DNA of 9,516 bases from CAZKEW01 sp964580435 (GTDB lineage: Bacteria; Acidobacteriota; Aminicenantia; Aminicenantales; UBA8522): the NCBI GenBank assembly GCA_964580435.1, contig CAZOKP010000097.1:1-9516 (forward strand). The letters are read 5' to 3'. The translations under genes were made by a program, and so were the position numbers. Under the pieces are notes generated by a model. That model was not told the origin of the DNA. It saw only the letters and a program-made list of their open reading frames with translations, and did no database searches. Shown here piece by piece: positions 1-6,809 of this stretch; the first letter of the stretch is position 1; every line of letters begins with the position of its first letter.

Positions 1-82
1 CTATCTTATCGTTCTTTGTTTTACCCCACTTTTCGCAATAGAGCCGTCCGGGTCTGGCGAACTCCTCGACGCTGGTATCTTC

Positions 83-2209
83 TTACTTCAGGAAACCTCG
101 GCGCTTGAGCAGTGGCTCGACCTTGGGCTCGCGGCCGCGGAAGCGGACATAGAGCGCCATCTCATCCTCCGAGCCTCCCTTCGCGAAGATGTTCTCCCGG
201 AAGCTCTTGGCCGTTGCCTGGTCGTAAAGACTCGTCTCCTTGAAGGCCTCGAAAGCGTCGGCGTCGAGGACCTCGCTCCAGATGTAGCTATAGTATCCCG
301 CCGAGTATCCTCCGCTGAAAATATGCTGGAAATAAGGGGAGCGGTAACGGACGACGATCTGCGGCATCATGCCGATCTTTTTCATGGAGGCGTCCTCGAA
401 GGGGTTAGCGAGCTGCTCGACCGGCTCGGTCAACGTGTGCCAGTCCATATCCAGGTATGAGGCCGCCAGGTATTCAACCGTGGCGAAGCCCTGATTGAAA
501 AGGCCCGAGTTCTTGATCTTGTCCACGAGTTCCTGCGGGATAGGCTCTCCCGTCTGGTAGTGCTTGGCGTAGGATTTGATGACCTCGGGATCGCCGGCCC
601 AATTCTCCATGATCTGAGAGCCGAGCTCGACGAAGTCGCGCGCTACGTTGGTCCCGGACAAGCTCCTGTAGGTGACATTGGAAAGCAAGTCGTGAAGAGC
701 ATGGCCGAACTCGTGGAAAAGTGTTTCTGCTTCTTCGAAGGTTAGGAGAGAGGGCTTCTCCGCCGTAGGCTTGGTGAAGTTGCCGACGTTGAAAATGACG
801 GGCGTAATTTTTTTGCCGTCGCGGACGAACTGCTGCCGGAAAGCACCGGACCAGGCGCCGCCGCGCTTGGACGACCGCGGAAAGTAGTCCGTATAGAGGA
901 TCCCGATATGGGTGCCGTCGGCCTCTTTGACCTCGAAAACCTCGACTTCAGGATAATAGACGGGGATGTCCGTGCGTTTCTCGAACCGGAGGCCCCAGAG
1001 TTTGCCGGCCACGTCGAAGGCGCCCTTGCGGACGGCCTCGAGATCGAAGTAGGGCTTTAAGGCCTCATCATTGAGGTCGTATTTCGCCTTCTTGAGCTTT
1101 TCGGCGTAATACCACCAATCCCAGGGCTCGAGCTTGAAGTCCCCTCCCTCCTGGTCGATCAAGGCCTGGAGTTCCTTGGCCTCTGTCTTGCCCATAGCCA
1201 GGGCCGGGACCCAGAGCTGATTGAGGAGCTTGTAGACGCCGGCGGGTGTTTTGGCCATGCACTCTTCGAGGACATAGTCGGCGTGCGTCTTGTAGCCGAG
1301 CAGGTTAGCGCGTTTTACCCGGAGGGCGGCAATCTTCGACAGGATGGCCTTGTTGTCGAATTCGTTGTTGTTATCGCCGCGGCTGATGAAAGCCTTGAAG
1401 AGCTTTTCGCGCAGGTCCCGCTTTGCTGAATACTGAAAGAACGGGATGCAGCTCGGCTTGTGGAGCGTGAAAACCCACTTTCCCTCAAGGCCTTTGGCTT
1501 TGGCGGCTTCGGCGGCGGCCGTGACGACGTCCTGGGGCAAGCCAGCAAGGTCCTCCTGTTTTTCCAGGGTCAGGATGAAGTTATTGTCCTCCTTGAGGAC
1601 GTCCTCGCCGAACTTGACGGTGAGCACCGCCAGCTCCTGGTTGATCTTGCGCAGCTCGGCTTTCTTCGTTTCGTCGAGAGCTGCACCGTTGCGGACGAAA
1701 TACTTGTAGGCCTTATCCAAGAGGCGGGCCTGCTCGGGCGTAAGAGTGAGCTTGCCCTTCTCGTCCCAGACCGCTTTGACCCGCTGAAAGAGCTTGTCGT
1801 TGAGAACAATATCGTCCTCGTGCTTCGCCAGGAGCGGCGCAACCTCATTCTCGATTTTCTGGAGCTCGTCGTTGGTGTTGCTTTCCGTCAGGGCGAAGAA
1901 AACGGCGCTGACCCTGGCGAGCAGGTCGCCCGTGCGTTCGAGGGCCTCGACAGTGTTGACGAAGTTTGGCGTCTCGGTGCTAGCGGCGATGGTTTCAACG
2001 TCTTTCTTCTGCTGCGCCATGCCTTCTTTGAAGGCGGGCATATAATGAGCTTCCTTTATTTCGGGGAAAGGGGGCGTCTCGAACGGTGTCGTCCAGGCCG
2101 TGAAAAATGGATTCATTGCGGACCCAGCGGCAGGCGTCGGCTCTTCCTTTTTAGCGCAGGCGAAAAAGCACAGCGCTAGGGCCAGCAATAGGACGGTTGT
2201 TTTTCTCAT
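83..2209 (-). CDS. M3-family zinc oligopeptidase (peptidyl-dipeptidase Dcp-like), predicted lipoprotein
   Basis: This is a zinc metallopeptidase of the thimet/Dcp family (M3), which trims short peptides. From the ATG at 2209 it is 708 aa, a usual length for Dcp. The N-terminus is a lipoprotein signal: MRKTT, a hydrophobic stretch, then FFA-C18, so the mature protein should be lipid-anchored outside the cytoplasm. The zinc site is clear: HEFGH at residues 499-503, with the third ligand E528 in DFVELGSQ, 29 residues after H499 as in E. coli Dcp. MENW follows. Near the C-terminus, GGYSAGYYSYIWSEVLDADAF matches the tyrosine-rich substrate-binding segment of the family. The frame stays open upstream to 2368, but the start at 2209 is preferred because an AAGGAG site lies 9 nt before it and it puts the signal peptide at the N-terminus. 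The usual family motif has DFVELPSQ, so G replaces P here. The family call is secure. The choice between dipeptidyl carboxypeptidase and oligopeptidase activity is not. Confidence 0.95.
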   Translation of the reverse strand: MRKTTVLLLALALCFFACAKKEEPTPAAGSAMNPFFTAWTTPFETPPFPEIKEAHYMPAFKEGMAQQKKDVETIAASTETPNFVNTVEALERTGDLLARVSAVFFALTESNTNDELQKIENEVAPLLAKHEDDIVLNDKLFQRVKAVWDEKGKLTLTPEQARLLDKAYKYFVRNGAALDETKKAELRKINQELAVLTVKFGEDVLKEDNNFILTLEKQEDLAGLPQDVVTAAAEAAKAKGLEGKWVFTLHKPSCIPFFQYSAKRDLREKLFKAFISRGDNNNEFDNKAILSKIAALRVKRANLLGYKTHADYVLEECMAKTPAGVYKLLNQLWVPALAMGKTEAKELQALIDQEGGDFKLEPWDWWYYAEKLKKAKYDLNDEALKPYFDLEAVRKGAFDVAGKLWGLRFEKRTDIPVYYPEVEVFEVKEADGTHIGILYTDYFPRSSKRGGAWSGAFRQQFVRDGKKITPVIFNVGNFTKPTAEKPSLLTFEEAETLFHEFGHALHDLLSNVTYRSLSGTNVARDFVELGSQIMENWAGDPEVIKSYAKHYQTGEPIPQELVDKIKNSGLFNQGFATVEYLAASYLDMDWHTLTEPVEQLANPFEDASMKKIGMMPQIVVRYRSPYFQHIFSGGYSAGYYSYIWSEVLDADAFEAFKETSLYDQATAKSFRENIFAKGGSEDEMALYVRFRGREPKVEPLLKRRGFLK

Positions 2210-2216
2210 AGATGAT

Positions 2217-2224
2217 GACTCCTT
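2217..2224 (-). promoter_or_regulatory. Ribosome binding site fixing the peptidase start
   Basis: On the minus strand this reads AAGGAGTC. The AGGAG core ends 9 nt before the ATG at 2209-2207. It supports the lipoprotein start over the in-frame codon at 2368, which would add 53 residues of non-conserved sequence ahead of the signal peptide. Confidence 0.75.
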
Positions 2225-2251
2225 CCAAAGAAATTCAGGCATGAAGGATAT

Positions 2252-2280
2252 ATCTTGCCTCAGAACGCACGTTTTTTCAA
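2252..2280 (-). promoter_or_regulatory. Weak candidate promoter for the M3 peptidase
   Basis: On the minus strand, TTGAAA (2275-2280) is followed after 17 nt by CAAGAT (2252-2257). The -35 is good. The -10 keeps only the key A2 and T6 plus one more match. It lies about 45 nt upstream of the peptidase ATG, a sensible place. The neighbouring ATATAT stretch could instead supply the -10 at a poorer spacing. Confidence 0.3.
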
Positions 2281-2495
2281 CGATTTTTAAAGCTCTTGAG
2301 ATTCCGTCTCTGTTTCTGTGTTGGGGGCGGGTCCTGTCGCGGTTCCCCCCCGGCGCCCTCGCGGTCAATCATGTTGTTCTCAGAGCCAAAGACCGGGGCA
2401 TCAAACGCTCGGGGCGGCGGGGGGCCCCCGAACCACGCCACCCTCCCCTTCTATCAGCATAGGACTATCACGGAACTGGAAATACTTCCAAGCTC
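2281..2495. other. G/C-rich divergent intergenic region, no convincing gene
   Basis: This is the middle of the 353-bp gap between the divergent peptidase and lipid operon. The stretch 2330-2450 is rich in C and G runs, including a 10-bp GGGGGCCCCC palindrome at 2420-2429. Several overlapping short open frames exist, but they give Pro/Arg/Gly-rich low-complexity peptides without a ribosome binding site or family resemblance, so they are not called. The 10-mer AAGCTCTTGA occurs at 2290-2299 and again at 2490-2499, where it overlaps the -35 of the operon promoter. This could be an operator pair or chance. Confidence 0.5.
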
Positions 2496-2524
2496 TTGAC
2501 CTGGCTTTGGACAGCATGTATTTT
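2496..2524 (+). promoter_or_regulatory. Sigma70-type promoter for the lipid operon
   Basis: TTGACC (2496-2501) and TATTTT (2519-2524) are separated by exactly 17 nt. They match the housekeeping consensus at 5 of 6 and 4 of 6 positions. Transcription should begin near 2531 and give a leader of about 30 nt before the ATG at 2563. It is the best promoter-like pair in the intergenic region and points into the three-gene operon. Confidence 0.65.
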
Positions 2525-2562
2525 AATCATAGGCAGATGGGTAGAGTGAAGGAGGACATCTA

Positions 2563-4170
2563 ATGAGACGATGGAACGGTTGGGGAAGCGACGAAATCGA
2601 CTATCCTGTACCCGCTTCCGCCCAAGCCTATCTTGCCGAAGTCATCGGGCCGGCGCAACCCGGGCCTTCAGCCCGTTTTGACGAAATCGTTCGACGCATC
2701 CCCGCCAGCCGCCTGCCCGATCACCCGCTGATCAACCGAGATCCGGCCGTAAGGCTCCTCCATGCCCGCGGACAGTCACTCCCCGATTGGATCGCCCTCC
2801 GGTTCGGCGCGATCGACCGCTTTCCTGACGGCGTGGCCCGGCCTTCTTCCGAAGAGGACGTGGAAAAAGCCATCGCTTTTGCCGGGGAGACGGGAACCTG
2901 GCTAATTCCCTATGGAGGAGGGACGAGCGTCGTCGGACACATCAACCCGCTCCCTTCGGAGCATCCTGTCCTGACCGTCGACATGGAAAGGATGCGCCGA
3001 ATGTCCAAGCTGGACAAAGACAGCCGTATCGCTACGTTTGAGGCCGGGGTGACCGGTCCCCACCTCGAAGCCCAGTTACGGGCTCACGGCTATACTCTCG
3101 GCCACTTTCCCCAGTCTTTCGAGTACTCGACCCTGGGCGGATGGATCGCTACGCGGTCGAGCGGGCAGCAATCCCTCTACTATGGGCGCATCGAGGATCT
3201 TTTTGCCGGGGGAAGGATGATTGCCCCAGCGGGAAAGCTGGAGATGCCGCCTTTCCCGGCAAGCGCCGCCGGGCCGGACCTGAGGCAGGCAGTCCTCGGC
3301 TCAGAGGGCCGCCTGGGAATCATCACCAGGGCTTTTGTGCGCGTGAGTCCCCTGCCTCAACTCGAAAAATTTCACGCCATCTTTTTTCCGGAATGGGGCC
3401 AGGGCATCGCCGCCGTGAGGGAGATGGTACGGGCACGGCTTCGGGTTTCAATGCTCCGCCTGAGCGACGGCATGGAGACAAACACCAGCCTGGTCCTAGT
3501 GGGAAACGAACGGCTGATCCGCCTGCTCAACGGGTTGCTGCGCGTGCGCGGGATTAAGGACGAAAAATGCCTGCTTTTCATGGGCATCACTAGAGAAGAA
3601 GGCATGGCCAAGAGGACGCGCCGCATAGCCCTGGATATTGCGCGCGAGCACGGCGGTGTTCATATCGGCCGCAGGATGGGGAACGAATGGAGAAAGAGCC
3701 GCTTCAAGACGCCTTACCTGCGCAATACCCTCTGGGACCTCGGCTACGCTGTGGACACATTGGAAACCGCTCTGACCTGGAAAAAACTCGGCCCAGCGAG
3801 TGAAGCGATATTGAAGGCACTGCGCGGAGGGCTCAAGGATAGCGGGGAGCGTGTTCTCGCCTTTGCCCATGTTTCTCATGTCTACGTGACAGGAGCCAGC
3901 ATTTATGTGACTTATATTTTCCGCCTGGCCGGGAGCGCCGAAGAAACATTGGGTCGGTGGAGGAAGCTCAAGGAAGCCGCCAGCCGCGCCATCGTTTCCC
4001 ACGGCGGTACGATCTCCCATCAGCACGGCATCGGCCTGGACCATCAACCCTGGATCGAAAGCGAGAAGGGGCGGCTGGGGGTTCAGGCGCTCGGCGGCCT
4101 GACCCGAGCCTTTGACCCGGCGGGCATCATGAATCCCGGGAAGCTCATCGGAAGCGGGAGGCGGGGATAA
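2563..4170 (+). CDS. FAD-binding oxidase, alkyl-dihydroxyacetonephosphate synthase-like
   Basis: This 535-aa flavoprotein belongs to the VAO/PCMH FAD-binding family and is closest in pattern to alkylglycerone-phosphate synthase (AGPS). AGPS exchanges the acyl group of acyl-DHAP for a fatty alcohol and so creates the ether bond of ether lipids. The FAD-binding loop PYGGGTSVVGH (116-126) matches the AGPS PIGGGTSV loop. In the C-terminal cap, PYLRNTLWDLGYAVDTLETALTW carries R387 where AGPS has its YIRD arginine. GASIYVTYIF carries Y448 at the AGPS active-site tyrosine. SHQHGIG (485-491) sits at the AGPS SHHHGVG motif, with Q487 for the middle His. The end, FDPAGIMNPGKLIG, is family-typical. The start has a perfect AAGGAGG (2549-2555) 7 nt upstream. 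It is the first gene of an operon with a G3P dehydrogenase and a lipid kinase, which supports a glycerolipid role. True AGPS activity is inferred; the HQH variant may mark a distinct subfamily. Confidence 0.85.
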   Translation: MRRWNGWGSDEIDYPVPASAQAYLAEVIGPAQPGPSARFDEIVRRIPASRLPDHPLINRDPAVRLLHARGQSLPDWIALRFGAIDRFPDGVARPSSEEDVEKAIAFAGETGTWLIPYGGGTSVVGHINPLPSEHPVLTVDMERMRRMSKLDKDSRIATFEAGVTGPHLEAQLRAHGYTLGHFPQSFEYSTLGGWIATRSSGQQSLYYGRIEDLFAGGRMIAPAGKLEMPPFPASAAGPDLRQAVLGSEGRLGIITRAFVRVSPLPQLEKFHAIFFPEWGQGIAAVREMVRARLRVSMLRLSDGMETNTSLVLVGNERLIRLLNGLLRVRGIKDEKCLLFMGITREEGMAKRTRRIALDIAREHGGVHIGRRMGNEWRKSRFKTPYLRNTLWDLGYAVDTLETALTWKKLGPASEAILKALRGGLKDSGERVLAFAHVSHVYVTGASIYVTYIFRLAGSAEETLGRWRKLKEAASRAIVSHGGTISHQHGIGLDHQPWIESEKGRLGVQALGGLTRAFDPAGIMNPGKLIGSGRRG

Positions 4171-4172
4171 TC

Positions 4173-5789
4173 GTGGGCCGCGAGGAGTATCGTTCACCCT
4201 GGGAGCCGGGCTGGCGGGAGGAGGCCTGGGCTCAGCTCGAAAAACCGTGGGATCTAATCATTATCGGCGGAGGAATCACGGGCGCAGGCATCCTGGCTTT
4301 GGCGGCGCGGAGCGGCGTGCGGACGCTGCTCCTGGAGAAGGCGGATTTCGCCTCCGGTACGTCCAGCCGCTCTTCGAAAATGGTGCACGGCGGTCTCCGC
4401 TACCTCAGGCACATGCAAATTAAGCTAACCAGGGAAAGCGTCCGAGAACGCCAGCGGCTGCTCGAGGCGGCTCCCGGCCTTGTCGAGCCGCTCGGGTTTA
4501 TCTATCCCATTTATGAAGGGGGACATCCCAGTCCCTGGGTCATGGGAGTCGGGCTGGGCATATACACGCGCCTCGCCCCGGATGCCGGCGATTACCAACG
4601 CCTCGATGAGGTCGATATCGGAATGATGGCGCCCGGGTTGAAGACGCGCAACCTAGAGCGAGGCTATCACTATATGGACGCGCAGACGGACGATGCCCGG
4701 CTTGTAGTGAGGGTGCTTCACGACGGGCTGCTCGCTGGCGGGAAGCAAAAGGCGGTGGCCCTGAATTATGCGGCCGTCATCGGGCTGTTGAAAGAGGGAG
4801 AGCGGATCACAGGAGTGGCAGTGCGGGATGAGATGAGGGGAGAGACCGCCGAAGCACGAGCGCGCCTTGTAATCAACGCCACGGGGGCCTGGGCCGATGA
4901 GCTGCGCCAGGAGGTCGGTGAAGCAAGGCGTCTGCGGCCGCTTCGGGGCAGCCATCTTTACTTCAGCCTGGACCGATTCCCTGTCTATCAGGCTATCGCC
5001 TTCAGTCATCCTGATGACGGCCGGCCTGTCTTTGTCTATCCTTGGGAAGGGGTGGCCCTGGTTGGAACAACGGATGTGGATCACGATCTGCCGATGGATG
5101 CAGAGGCATCGATCTCTATCGAGGAGGCCAGATATCTGCTGCGGGCCGTCGTGTCCCATTTTCCGGAGCTTGGCCTGACGAAAAGGGATGTGCTCAGCGC
5201 TCAGGCCGGGATTCGCCCGGTTGTCGATACGGGCAAGGCCGACCCTTCAGCCGAAAGCCGCGACTATGCAATTTGGCAGGAGCACGGGCTCTTGACCGTG
5301 ACCGGCGGAAAGCTGACGACTTTTCGGCTCCACGCGATCGACGCGCTTAAGGAAGCCCACGAAATAAACCCGGATATCCCGGAGCCGGATTCTAATGCGC
5401 AGGTGCTTGAAACGTTAGACCCGGCGCAGGAGATAGAGGGAATCGAGGATGCGGACGCCGCGAGACGTCTCTGGGGCCGCTATGGAGCAGCGGCGCCCCG
5501 CGCGGCCGCTTCATTTCCTGACTTCATTTCGCTCATTCCAGGAACCCCTTATCTCTGGGCTGAGCTGGCCTGGGCGGCGGGCCATGAGGCGGTCAGTCAC
5601 CTCGATGATTTGCTTATGCGGCGCTTCCGGCTCAGCATATTGCTGCCCGACGGAGGCGAGAGTCTGCTGCCCGCTATAGAGCCGCTGCTTAAAAAGCATC
5701 TGGGATGGGGAGATGAGCGTTGGGATGAGGAAGCCGAGCGCTATCGCCGCATCTGGTCGATAGCCTACGGCTTGCCGAAGGAATGGTGA
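4173..5789 (+). CDS. glpD: FAD-dependent glycerol-3-phosphate dehydrogenase (GlpD/GlpA type)
   Basis: This enzyme oxidises glycerol-3-phosphate to dihydroxyacetone phosphate and normally passes electrons to quinone at the inner membrane. The 538-aa protein has the Rossmann FAD loop GGGITGAG (32-39), then DFASGTSSRSSKMVHGGLRYL, the signature of this family. GTTDVDHDL follows, then AGIRPVVD with R348, SRDY with R363 and GGKLTTFR with K380. These correspond to the conserved substrate-site segments of E. coli GlpD. A C-terminal helical domain follows (about 410-538). The start is a GTG at 4173; the Rossmann strand begins at residue 28 and no in-frame ATG precedes it. A GGGAGG (4156-4161) lies 11 nt before it. 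Only 2 nt separate it from the upstream stop, so translational coupling is likely. In this operon it probably supplies DHAP to the synthase-like enzyme or channels lipid-derived G3P, rather than serving glycerol catabolism: no glpK, glpF or glpR is present. Confidence 0.93.
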   Translation: MGREEYRSPWEPGWREEAWAQLEKPWDLIIIGGGITGAGILALAARSGVRTLLLEKADFASGTSSRSSKMVHGGLRYLRHMQIKLTRESVRERQRLLEAAPGLVEPLGFIYPIYEGGHPSPWVMGVGLGIYTRLAPDAGDYQRLDEVDIGMMAPGLKTRNLERGYHYMDAQTDDARLVVRVLHDGLLAGGKQKAVALNYAAVIGLLKEGERITGVAVRDEMRGETAEARARLVINATGAWADELRQEVGEARRLRPLRGSHLYFSLDRFPVYQAIAFSHPDDGRPVFVYPWEGVALVGTTDVDHDLPMDAEASISIEEARYLLRAVVSHFPELGLTKRDVLSAQAGIRPVVDTGKADPSAESRDYAIWQEHGLLTVTGGKLTTFRLHAIDALKEAHEINPDIPEPDSNAQVLETLDPAQEIEGIEDADAARRLWGRYGAAAPRAAASFPDFISLIPGTPYLWAELAWAAGHEAVSHLDDLLMRRFRLSILLPDGGESLLPAIEPLLKKHLGWGDERWDEEAERYRRIWSIAYGLPKEW

Positions 5790-5790
5790 A

Positions 5791-6750
5791 ATGCGCACAC
5801 TGGTCATCATTAATGCAAACGCTGCCGGCGGGAAGGCCGAGAGGGTTTTCAAGAGCATCGAGGGGCGGATGGCGAAGGTCATGGGCGAATTCACGGTCGC
5901 TGTCAGCAGCGCACCGGAAGAAGTGGCCGGGCATCTCGATGCGGCAGCCGCGGGCGGAGTTGATCGTGTGATTGCCGTGGGCGGCGACGGAACCAACAAC
6001 TCGGTGGTCAATGCCCTGGCCAGTCGGCCCGAGCTTTCGATCTCTTTTGGCATCCTTCCTGTGGGCACGGGGACCGACTGGGCGCGGGCCTTGGGGATCC
6101 CGTCAGATCCTCTGGCAGCGGTAGATTGGCTGGCGCAGGCGAAACCTGTCCCCTGCGATCTGGGAAAAGCGGAATACGTTGATGTCAGCCGCGGCGGCTT
6201 GCCCGCCAAACGCTTCTTTCTCAACATCTCAAGCGCCGGCGTCAGCGGCGAGATCGTGGCGAGGGTGAACAGCCTCAGGCGGCGCACGGCCTTAAGTTTT
6301 CTTCACGCGACCATCAGCACGTTGTTCCGGTATAAGCCTCAGCGGGTCATCGTGGAATGCGACGGGGCCCGTTTCTATGAGGGCCCGAGCTACCTGCTGG
6401 CAATAGCCAACGGCCAATTTTTCGGCAGGGGGATGTGGGTCGCGCCCAACGCCCTGGCCGACGATGGCCTGTTCGATATCATCCTCGTGGAGGGCATGCC
6501 CCGGATTCAGATCCTGCTAGCCCTACGGACTGTTTTTAGCGGGAAGCATCTCGAGCGAAATGATGTTCACTCGACCCGCGCCGCCGCGGTCCGGGTTCAC
6601 TCCGAGGATGGACCGCTCGGCCTGGATTTCGACGGCGAAGAAGCGCAGGGCCAGGACCTTCGGTACACGATTTTGCCTAAAGCCGTAAGAATTCTACTCC
6701 ACCCCTCTTCGACAAAAGTCTTTCAGGCTCCGCCCCTTCAAGAGCAGTAA
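5791..6750 (+). CDS. Diacylglycerol kinase-family lipid kinase (DgkB/YegS type)
   Basis: This ATP-dependent lipid kinase would phosphorylate diacylglycerol or a related lipid alcohol at the cytoplasmic face of the membrane. At 319 aa it has the normal size. The N-terminus VIINANAAGGKAERVF is the first nucleotide-binding segment. GGDGTNN (64-70) is the catalytic GGDGT motif. VGTGTDWAR (91-99) matches the family GTGNDFAR motif, but with T95 for the usual Asn and W97 for Phe. The beta-sandwich half carries the ANGQFFGRGMWVAPNA and DDGLFDIILVEG segments and DGE at 281-283. The ATG at 5791 follows the glpD stop by 1 nt, with GAAGGA (5778-5783) as the ribosome binding site inside glpD. As the last gene of the operon, it could phosphorylate an alkyl/acyl glycerol made through the upstream steps. 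The substrate cannot be read from sequence; sphingosine-like or other lipid alcohols remain possible. Confidence 0.92.
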   Translation: MRTLVIINANAAGGKAERVFKSIEGRMAKVMGEFTVAVSSAPEEVAGHLDAAAAGGVDRVIAVGGDGTNNSVVNALASRPELSISFGILPVGTGTDWARALGIPSDPLAAVDWLAQAKPVPCDLGKAEYVDVSRGGLPAKRFFLNISSAGVSGEIVARVNSLRRRTALSFLHATISTLFRYKPQRVIVECDGARFYEGPSYLLAIANGQFFGRGMWVAPNALADDGLFDIILVEGMPRIQILLALRTVFSGKHLERNDVHSTRAAAVRVHSEDGPLGLDFDGEEAQGQDLRYTILPKAVRILLHPSSTKVFQAPPLQEQ

Positions 6751-6776
6751 AAATTCCAGCTTCTCCCTGATCATGA

Positions 6777-6798
6777 GTTCTCTGGCGCAGCAGAGAAC
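6777..6798. repeat. Perfect 8-bp inverted repeat between convergent genes
   Basis: GTTCTCTG, a 6-nt loop GCGCAG, then CAGAGAAC form a perfect hairpin in the 59-bp gap between the convergent lipid kinase and QueG-like gene. It sits where a shared bidirectional terminator would be expected. No U-run follows directly on either strand; on the minus strand the nearest T5 run lies more than 20 nt beyond. It is therefore not a standard intrinsic terminator. It may be an mRNA 3'-end stabiliser, a protein site, or part of a Rho-dependent end. Confidence 0.5.
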
Positions 6799-6809
6799 AC
6801 ATAAAACCA

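Noticed and set aside
1..82. A minus-strand open frame continuing past the peptidase stop (reading EDTSVEEFARPGRLYCEKWG).
   Set aside because: It looks protein-like but has no start codon before the window edge and is in frame directly after a stop; too short to support as a gene or readthrough product.
1460..2179. A 239-codon open frame on the plus strand inside the peptidase gene.
   Set aside because: It is antisense to a well-supported M3 peptidase with intact motifs; the composition is that of a shadow frame in G+C-rich DNA.
2418..2430. G/C palindrome as a possible terminator.
   Set aside because: There is no loop or U-run and it lies in a divergent region where no transcript should end.
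2318..2563. Short plus-strand frames in the divergent intergenic region, one reaching the operon start.
   Set aside because: They are Pro/Arg/Gly-rich low-complexity translations of G/C runs without ribosome binding sites; the strong promoter at 2496-2524 lies inside them.
3496..4197. A 233-codon open frame on the minus strand across the end of the synthase-like gene.
   Set aside because: It is antisense to conserved AGPS-like C-terminal motifs and has no recognisable domain.
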